Part shown: positions 50,959 to 56,297 of the stretch, in pieces
How positions within the stretch are numbered: position 1 is the stretch's first letter
Layout of the letters: the number at the start of each line of letters is the position of its first letter
Assembly: GCF_000373585.1 (NCBI RefSeq)
Contig: NZ_KB891914.1
Coordinates: forward strand, 1-56,297
Source: Streptomyces sp. MspMP-M5
GTDB lineage: Bacteria > Actinomycetota > Actinomycetes > Streptomycetales > Streptomycetaceae
Length of the DNA: 56,297 nucleotides
Direction of reading: 5' to 3'
Notes under the pieces: model-generated
Databases searched by the model: none
The model's input: the letters and a program-made list of their open reading frames with translations, nothing else
Told to the model about the DNA's origin: nothing
Translations under genes and position numbers: made by a program

Positions 50959-51715
50959 GGTTCTCTCCTCGTTTCTGAGCACTCTGAAGACCACCGTCGA
51001 CCAGCCATGGAAATTCCCGGAAAACGGCAGCAGAAATATCCGGCAGCGTTCTCCCGAAAGCTCGCACCAGCGCCCCCGGAAATACACAGGACGCAGTGAA
51101 TGCGATGAAGGAAGTCCGCTCCGCAAGCCCTGTGTGAAGTCGTCCGGAATTTCAACGGAAGACCGTCATCGCAGGCTGCCGCGCGGCAGACGACGGATGA
51201 GTTGATGATGGATGACGCACCCGAGGCAGTATTCGGCGCCGTCAGAAAGTTGGGCGCACGCACCCTACGGGCGCAAGAGAAAGGAAGCGCTTCCGGAGAT
51301 GCGGAAGCCGCGATTCACACGCCGCAGAAGGCGTTACACATGATGACCATCCCCCGATAGCAAATGATCCCCCGACACCTGCTTACACAAGAACAGGCCG
51401 TCAATCGCCGGTGGCCACCTCGTCGTGACGCACTCGCAAAGCCCGCTCCGCCTCTACTGGAGGCGCGATAAAAACGTTAGCAGAGCCACCCGTGATCGTC
51501 ACTCGTTTGTGCGATAGGTCACTTGACCCAGAGCACTCAGGAAGAGGTCCGCGAGGAAAGTTCCGTGGTAATGGAGAAATTCACGCGCCATTCATAATGA
51601 TAGGGGTTCACCATTCGAACCGGAGGCGCCAGCTGTTACCCCCCATAAACCCCCCTACCTTCCATCGCTTTCCGGCCACGGCGCAGAAATTCGGCCACTG
51701 GCCGGATGTCGCCGC
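50959..51715. other. 757-bp leader/promoter region upstream of the ACP gene
   Basis: No gene seen. GC content is clearly lower than in the flanks. Two C-runs flank ATAAA (about 51640-51656). The most plausible promoter (51474-51502) would give a leader of about 500 nt. In-frame upstream extensions of the ACP lack SD sequences and codon bias. Confidence 0.6.
51474..51502 (-). promoter_or_regulatory. Candidate promoter of the PKS operon
   Basis: On the minus strand GTGACG (51502-51497) and TAACGT (51479-51474) are 17 bp apart. The short inverted repeat GTGATCGTCAC overlaps the -35. Confidence 0.45.
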
Positions 51716-53002
51716 TCAGCCGGCGGCACCGCCCCCGGCCGCCACCTCACCGGACACCCGGGCCAGCGCCTCACCGGACACCCCCGCCGCCCCCTGCTCC
51801 TCCTGGAGCCGCCGCGCATACCCCGCCAGCCGCTTCCCCAGATTCACACTCACCGCACCGACCAGCCGCCCCTCCCGGTAGTGCGCCTCCACCAGCTTCT
51901 CCGTCCCCGGCTCGCCCTCCTCGGCGACCACCCGGTCCCCGGTCCCCGGCAGCCCCACCGACTTGATCCGCAGCCCGAACGCCGACGTCCAGAACGACGG
52001 CACATGCACATACGGCTCGGCCCCCGCCGGCCCCGCCAGCAGGTTCCGCGCCGCCAACTCCCCCTGCGCCGCCGCATTGCTCCAGTGCTCCAGCGCCACC
52101 GGCCCGTCCGCCGACCGCACCGCATCGCACCGCGCCACGTCCCCGGCCACCACGATCCGCGGATCGACCACCCCGGCCGCCTCCGCCACTCCCGCCGTCC
52201 CCGCCGTCCGCGCGAACAACCGCTCGTCGCAGTGCACCCGCCCGCCCGGCAGCGCCAGCCCGGCCCCCGTCAGCCACCCCGTGGCCGGCGCCATCCCGAT
52301 CGCCACCACCGCCACCTCGGCCGGCAGCACCCTCCCGGCGGCCAGCTCGACCCCGGCCACCCGCGCCCCCTCCGCACGGAAACCCGTCACGCCGATGCCC
52401 AGCCGCAGCACCACCCCGGCCCGCCGGGCCGCCCCGGCCACCACGTCCGGCACCGTCCCGCCCAGCGCCCGCAACGGCCGCCCGAACGGCTCCACCAACG
52501 TCACCCGCACCCCGAGCCCCAGCCCGACCAGCGACGACGCCAGCTCCACCCCGACGAAACCCGCCCCGACGACCACCACCTCACGGGCCCCGCCGTCCAC
52601 CGCCGCACGCAGCGCCCGGACGTCGGCCAGCCCCCGCACCGTCAGCACCCCGGCCGGCACCTCCCCGGGCCAGGCCCGCGCCCGCGCCCCGGTCGCCAGC
52701 ACCAGCCCGTCGTACCGCAGCTCCGCACCGCCGGCCAACCGCACCCGGCGCCGCTCCCGGTCCAGCCCCACGGCCGCGGTCCCCCGGACCCAGCGGGCGC
52801 CGAAGTCCTCGGCGCCCGCCAGCCGGATGTCGTCCGCGGTGAGCGTCCCGGCCACCACCTGCTTGGTCAACGGCGGCCGGTCGTACGGCAGTTCCGCCTC
52901 GTCCGACACCACGGTCAGCGCCCCGGAGAACCCCAGCGCCCGCAGCGCCTCACCGGCCCGGACACCGGCCAGGCCCGCGCCCACCACCACGACCTCACGC
53001 AA
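51716..53002 (-). CDS. NAD(P)H:ferredoxin oxidoreductase (FAD-dependent)
   Basis: 428 residues of the putidaredoxin-reductase-like family: FAD loop VVVVGAGLAGVRAGEALR, ELPYDRPPLTKQ, the second dinucleotide (NAD) loop VVVVGAGFVGVELASSL, and IVVAGDVARC near 280. Transfers electrons to the adjacent ferredoxin for the P450. TTG start 3 bp after the ferredoxin stop with GAGGGGG upstream. Ala/Gly-rich last 40 residues. Confidence 0.93.
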   Translation of the reverse strand: MREVVVVGAGLAGVRAGEALRALGFSGALTVVSDEAELPYDRPPLTKQVVAGTLTADDIRLAGAEDFGARWVRGTAAVGLDRERRRVRLAGGAELRYDGLVLATGARARAWPGEVPAGVLTVRGLADVRALRAAVDGGAREVVVVGAGFVGVELASSLVGLGLGVRVTLVEPFGRPLRALGGTVPDVVAGAARRAGVVLRLGIGVTGFRAEGARVAGVELAAGRVLPAEVAVVAIGMAPATGWLTGAGLALPGGRVHCDERLFARTAGTAGVAEAAGVVDPRIVVAGDVARCDAVRSADGPVALEHWSNAAAQGELAARNLLAGPAGAEPYVHVPSFWTSAFGLRIKSVGLPGTGDRVVAEEGEPGTEKLVEAHYREGRLVGAVSVNLGKRLAGYARRLQEEQGAAGVSGEALARVSGEVAAGGGAAG

Positions 53003-53005
53003 GGT

Positions 53006-53203
53006 TCAGGCCCCCTCGACCGAGATCGCCCGCACCGGGCACGCCCGCGCCGCGGCCGCCACCTTCCCCGCCAGCTCCGGCCCCGGGTCCGGCGCGACGA
53101 CCAGCTGCTCGTCGTCGTCCAGCGCGAACACCTCCGGCGCCACCAGCGCACACTGCCCCAGCCCGTCGCACAGCCCGTAGTCGACCGTGATCCGCACCGC
53201 CAT
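53006..53203 (-). CDS. 3Fe-4S-type ferredoxin for the P450
   Basis: 65 residues with the actinobacterial P450-ferredoxin pattern: DYGLCDGLGQCALVAPEVF (C-x5-C, one ligand of the 4Fe form missing) and ARACPVRAISVE (CP). Carries electrons from the reductase to the P450. ATG chosen after the purine-rich GGGGGAC; an in-frame TTG nine bases upstream is unlikely. Confidence 0.93.
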   Translation of the reverse strand: MAVRITVDYGLCDGLGQCALVAPEVFALDDDEQLVVAPDPGPELAGKVAAAARACPVRAISVEGA

Positions 53204-53327
53204 GTCCCCCAACTCCCCTGTGTCTCAAGCCCGTCATGCGACCGGGGAACGCCCCCGCCGCACCCGCACCCGTCCCGGCCGGCGGCACGACCCGCACCGG
53301 GCCGCCCCGCCGGCCGCCGCGACGTCC

Positions 53328-54515
53328 CTACTCCGCCGCCCGCGCATAGCGCAGCGGCAGCTCCTCCAGCCCCCGGATCGCATCCGAGGCCAGCCACCGC
53401 ACCTCGTCCGCCGGCACCCCGAGTTCCAGCGTCGGGAACCGGTCCAGGATCTCGGTCAGCGCGATCGTCGCCTCCTGCCGGGCCAGCCGCTGCCCCAGGC
53501 AGAAGTGCGGCCCCATCCCGAACGCGACATGCTGCGCGGTGGCCCGCCCCAGGTCGAAGGTGTGGCCGTCCGCCCGCACCTCCGCGTCCCGGTTGGCCGC
53601 GTTCAGCAGGAACCGCACCAGCTCGCCCTTGCGGATGGTGACCCCACCGGCCTCGATGTCCTCCAGAGCCACCCGGTTCACCGTGGTCATCGCCGACCCC
53701 CGGAACCGCAGCGCCTCCTCCACCGCCGCCCCCACCAGCGAGCGGTCCGCGCGCAGCGCCGCCAGCTGCTCCGGGTGCGTCAGCAGTTCGTGCAACGCGT
53801 TGGCCAGCAGGTTCGTCACCGTGTCGTGCCCCGCGATCAGCAGCACCGCGGCGAACGACGACAACTCCTCGTCCGTCAGCCCGCTGCCGTCCTCGAACCG
53901 CGCCGCGATCAGCTCACCGAGCAGGTCCTCCGCCGGCCGCGCCCGCTTGGCCCCGATCAGCCCGATGCAGTACGCGAACAGCTCGCCCGCCGACGCCTGC
54001 ATCGCCTCCAGCGACGGCGCCGCAGAGATGTCCATCGCCCACTTCCGGAACGGGTCCCGGTCCTCGTGCGGCACCCCCAGCAGATCGCAGATCACCTCCA
54101 GCGGCATCGGGTAGGTGAACGCGTCGATGAAGTCCACCGTCCCGCTGTCGCCCAGCTTCTCCAGCAGCTGCCGGGTGATCTCCACGATCCGGGGCTCCAG
54201 CTGCCGCACCGCCTTCGACGCGAACGCCGCGGTCACCAGCCGCCGGTAGCGGGCGTGCCCCGGATCGTCCTGTTCCAGCAGCATCACCTGCAGCCCCGGA
54301 ACCAGCGCCCCGTGCGGCGCGTGCGTGTGCACGTCGTTGGACAGCCGCGGATCGCTCAGCAGCTCCCGGGTCAACGGCGCGCTCAGCACCGTCCAGGTCT
54401 CCTGACCGCTCAACTGCCGCGTACGGATGATGCCGTGGTCCGCGGCGAGCCGTGCGAGCTCCTGCTCCAGACCCGCCGTGGCCGCCAGTTCGGCCAGATC
54501 GATTGCCTCGGACAT
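53328..54515 (-). CDS. Cytochrome P450
   Basis: 395 residues, a complete soluble bacterial P450: I-helix AGHDT (228-232), ExxR in EEALR (267-270) and heme loop FGMGPHFCLGQRLAR with C339 as thiolate ligand. Likely hydroxylates or epoxidises the polyketide product or an alkyl chain; substrate unknown. ATG after AGGGGGAA. Head of a three-gene electron-transfer operon and immediately downstream of two inverted repeats that may be operators of the neighbouring TetR. Confidence 0.95.
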   Translation of the reverse strand: MSEAIDLAELAATAGLEQELARLAADHGIIRTRQLSGQETWTVLSAPLTRELLSDPRLSNDVHTHAPHGALVPGLQVMLLEQDDPGHARYRRLVTAAFASKAVRQLEPRIVEITRQLLEKLGDSGTVDFIDAFTYPMPLEVICDLLGVPHEDRDPFRKWAMDISAAPSLEAMQASAGELFAYCIGLIGAKRARPAEDLLGELIAARFEDGSGLTDEELSSFAAVLLIAGHDTVTNLLANALHELLTHPEQLAALRADRSLVGAAVEEALRFRGSAMTTVNRVALEDIEAGGVTIRKGELVRFLLNAANRDAEVRADGHTFDLGRATAQHVAFGMGPHFCLGQRLARQEATIALTEILDRFPTLELGVPADEVRWLASDAIRGLEELPLRYARAAE

Positions 54516-54615
54516 GACGAATTCCCCCTGAATGTGCCATGGATGACGGGCCGCCGGCCCACACCGCGGCGCACCCGCCACGGCCATGGGCCGACCGGCC
54601 CCGAGAAAACCGCCC

Positions 54616-54661
54616 CGGACACCGCTGTCCGACGGCAAAACGCACCGGACGCCGACGTCCG
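54616..54661 (-). promoter_or_regulatory. Two tandem inverted repeats, candidate TetR operators
   Basis: CGGACACCGCTGTCCG (54616-54631) and CGGACGCCGACGTCCG (54646-54661) share the half-site CGGAC[A/G] around a 4-bp centre and are exactly 30 bp apart, about three helical turns. They lie between tetR and the P450 operon. Confidence 0.65.
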
Positions 54662-54685
54662 GCGGCTGAAATGACGCCCGGGCCC

Positions 54686-55330
54686 TCAGTCCCGGAGCAA
54701 CTGCACTGCCTGTCGGGCGAGTTGCTCGTCCATCGCGCCCGACCTGCTTCCGGCGATCCCCGACCGCATCAGGGCCGCCCCCTCGACCAACGCCACGAAC
54801 GTCTCGGCCCGCGCCCGGCAGAAGCCGGCGGACCACTCCGGCCGCCCCTGCTGCACATACGCCTCCACGTGCGCCACGTACTTCTGGTAGAACTCCCGGA
54901 CCACCGCGGCGATCTCGTCGTCCCGCGCCGCCAGCGCCCACACCTCGACATACAGCCGGACGAGCTGGGGGTCCTCCTGCTCGGCCAGGACCACCGCGAC
55001 GACCTCGGCGGGCTCCGCCCGGCCGCCCTCCGGCACCTCGATGACCGACGGGTCCGCCCGGCTCATCCGCAGCCCGGTGGTCTCCGCCAGCCGCTCCAGC
55101 GAGCGGTCCAACGCCCGTTCCAGCACGGCCTTTATCAGGTCCGCCCGGGTCGGGAAGTAGTGCTGCAGATGCCCGACCCGCACACCCGCCTCACCGGCGA
55201 TGGCCCGCAGCGACGCATCCGCGTTGCCCTTGGCGACCAGTACGGACTCGGCGGCATCCAGCAGACTCGTCCGCCGCAGGTTCCCCTGCCGCGTCAGCTG
55301 CGGCTTGCCGCCGCCCTTCTCCTCGCTCAT
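54686..55330 (-). CDS. TetR-family regulator of the biosynthetic cluster
   Basis: 214 residues: HTH at about 16-65 (RRTSLLDAAESVLVAKGNADASLRAIAGEAGVRVGHLQHYFPTRADLIKAVLE) and a C-terminal domain resembling the BetI/TetR_C_6 group. ATG overlaps the stop of the upstream saccharopine-dehydrogenase-like gene (ATGA). Probably represses the P450 operon and perhaps its own operon through the paired inverted repeats; the ligand may be a cluster product. Confidence 0.92.
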   Translation of the reverse strand: MSEEKGGGKPQLTRQGNLRRTSLLDAAESVLVAKGNADASLRAIAGEAGVRVGHLQHYFPTRADLIKAVLERALDRSLERLAETTGLRMSRADPSVIEVPEGGRAEPAEVVAVVLAEQEDPQLVRLYVEVWALAARDDEIAAVVREFYQKYVAHVEAYVQQGRPEWSAGFCRARAETFVALVEGAALMRSGIAGSRSGAMDEQLARQAVQLLRD

Positions 55331-56297
55331 GACACCGTGACCTCGACCCCCGCCTTCTCCAGCGCGGAGACGACATCCTGCGGCACCGGCGTCATCTCGG
55401 GGAACACCACCCCGGTGGGCGCCTCGGCGCCGTCCGCACCCAGCACCCGGCGCAGCCCCAACAGCCCGCCCACCGCGGTCAGATGCGCCTGCCCGGCGGC
55501 ATCCTTGACGATCGCGGTACGCCGCTCCCCGCCCCGCCCGCGGACATCGATCCGCAGCAGCGCGCAGCCGCCCTCACCCGGCGAGTACAGCATCCCCCGC
55601 CGCGTCTTCTCGAACGAGTCGCCCCGCCCCCACCGGAAGAACCCGGTCTTCTTCAGCGCCAGCAGCGTGGACGTCGACGAGTTCGCACTGAACCCGATCC
55701 GGGTGATCGCCGTGTCCAGCCCCAGCACCAGCGGCAGCGTGAACTGCTCCGGCGTGTCGATCCGCGCCACCTTCGTCCGGTGCTCACCGATCTGCACGAA
55801 CCCGGCACCGGTCAGCGGCATGATCATCCTCCGCTCGCCGTCCTCCGTGACCTCGTAGTCCAGCCCCAGCCGGTCCATGAACTCCACCGAGTCGGTACCG
55901 GCCCGGTCCTTCAGGTCGTACCGGATGGCGATCTGCACCCCGGCCGCCCCGCCCACCTCGGCCGCCAGCGCCGCGGTGACCAGCGCACTGACCCCGCCCA
56001 TCCAGCTCGACGACAGCAGCACCGGCGCGGTCGGCGGGTTGACCACCGCCACCGCCGTGGCCCGCTGCAGCCGCGCCGTCCACCGCGTGATGTCCACATA
56101 CGGCACCCCGCCGCGGAGGGCGGCCAGCATCACCCGGTCGTCCGGGTCGTTCACCGTGCTGATCACGGCCCGCACCTTCGCCGAGAACGGCTCCGGATCA
56201 CCCAGGTCCCAGCGCCGCACCTCCGCCCCGACCTCGTCGGCCAGCGCCTGCCCCTTCTCGGGCGTGCGCCCGGTGAGCAGTAACGGCCACGAGGGGG
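55327..56297 (-). CDS. Saccharopine dehydrogenase-like oxidoreductase (5' end outside window)
   Basis: At least 322 residues; the frame stays open to the window edge (coding for LLLTGRTPEKGQALADEV upstream of the first GTG), so the true start and the N-terminal GxGxxG loop lie beyond it. Recognisable features are VISTVNDPDDRVMLAALRGGVPYVDITRW (NADP-binding Rossmann part), LSSSWMGGVSALVTAALAAEVGG, and a C-terminal GQAHLTAVGGLLGLRRVL segment. Family members include trans-enoyl reductases and lipid oxidoreductases as well as true saccharopine dehydrogenases, so a role in reducing the polyketide chain is possible but unproven. Confidence 0.82.
   Translation of the reverse strand, partial: PSWPLLLTGRTPEKGQALADEVGAEVRRWDLGDPEPFSAKVRAVISTVNDPDDRVMLAALRGGVPYVDITRWTARLQRATAVAVVNPPTAPVLLSSSWMGGVSALVTAALAAEVGGAAGVQIAIRYDLKDRAGTDSVEFMDRLGLDYEVTEDGERRMIMPLTGAGFVQIGEHRTKVARIDTPEQFTLPLVLGLDTAITRIGFSANSSTSTLLALKKTGFFRWGRGDSFEKTRRGMLYSPGEGGCALLRIDVRGRGGERRTAIVKDAAGQAHLTAVGGLLGLRRVLGADGAEAPTGVVFPEMTPVPQDVVSALEKAGVEVTVS

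Noticed and set aside
1..56297. CRISPR arrays, rRNA or tRNA genes, prophage
   Set aside because: No regularly spaced direct repeats, no cloverleaf-like or rRNA-conserved sequence and no phage structural genes were recognised on reading both strands.

Overview
The window is a very GC-rich actinobacterial chromosome segment, almost certainly Streptomyces or a close relative. The grounds are codon bias with G/C at third positions, many GTG/TTG starts, 1-4 nt gene overlaps, leaderless promoters, an RsiG anti-sigma factor with twin c-di-GMP motifs, a PhoP-type PHO box in front of pstSCAB, a cmd-like differentiation locus, and a single TTA codon. Gene calls rest on reading the sequence and on remembered family knowledge; no database search was run.

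Positions 1 to about 39,660 look like conserved core chromosome. Left part (1-13,900): D-aminoacyl-tRNA deacylase, RsiG, L-asparaginase II, an ankyrin protein, a probable SoxR-controlled FMN reductase with an HxlR regulator, glyoxalase-like proteins, a TetR autoregulator, an aldo-keto reductase, a winged-helix/membrane-protein pair, a HemK-like methyltransferase, a mycothiol-dependent isomerase-type protein, a short threonyl-tRNA synthetase behind a threonine-rich leader peptide and hairpin, and an ATP-grasp/lipoprotein pair resembling E. coli YgiC/YgiB. Middle part (14,000-27,700): an XRE regulator, HBHA-like protein and DUF2516 protein in the order of mycobacterial Rv0474-hbhA-Rv0476; a REC-PP2C phosphatase; an NlpC/P60 hydrolase; the Pho-regulated pstSCAB operon facing a low-affinity phosphate transporter with a PhoU-like partner; copper sensor CsoR with its operator; and lipoprotein and small zinc-ribbon genes. 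Next (27,900-39,660): a berberine-bridge-type oxidase, a PAP2 phosphatase, a lytic transglycosylase/NlpC protein, and a six-gene locus matching Streptomyces cmdFEDCBA. That locus resembles a stripped-down type IV secretion machine (VirB6-, VirB4- and VirD4-like parts).

Positions 39,682-56,297 form an accessory biosynthetic gene cluster, entirely on the minus strand and starting 21 bp after the end of cmdA. In transcription order it has a saccharopine-dehydrogenase-like oxidoreductase (cut by the window edge) with a TetR regulator; a P450, 3Fe-4S ferredoxin and ferredoxin reductase operon; then ACP, KS, CLF-like, KS, CLF-like, an aminotransferase/acyl-ACP-reductase fusion, FabG, a second SDR and a type II thioesterase.

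My reading is a discrete (type II-like, highly reducing) polyketide or fatty-acyl synthase. Its ACP-bound chain would be reduced off to an aldehyde and transaminated to a terminal amine by one 967-residue fusion enzyme, then possibly oxidised by the P450. The most unusual features are that fusion, an ACP carrying its own C-terminal CxxC/CxxC zinc ribbon, two active KSs each paired with a catalytically dead partner, and the window's only in-frame TTA codon, placed at codon 19 of the fusion gene. No dehydratase, enoyl reductase or acyltransferase is visible, so the cluster probably continues past the right edge or borrows host enzymes.
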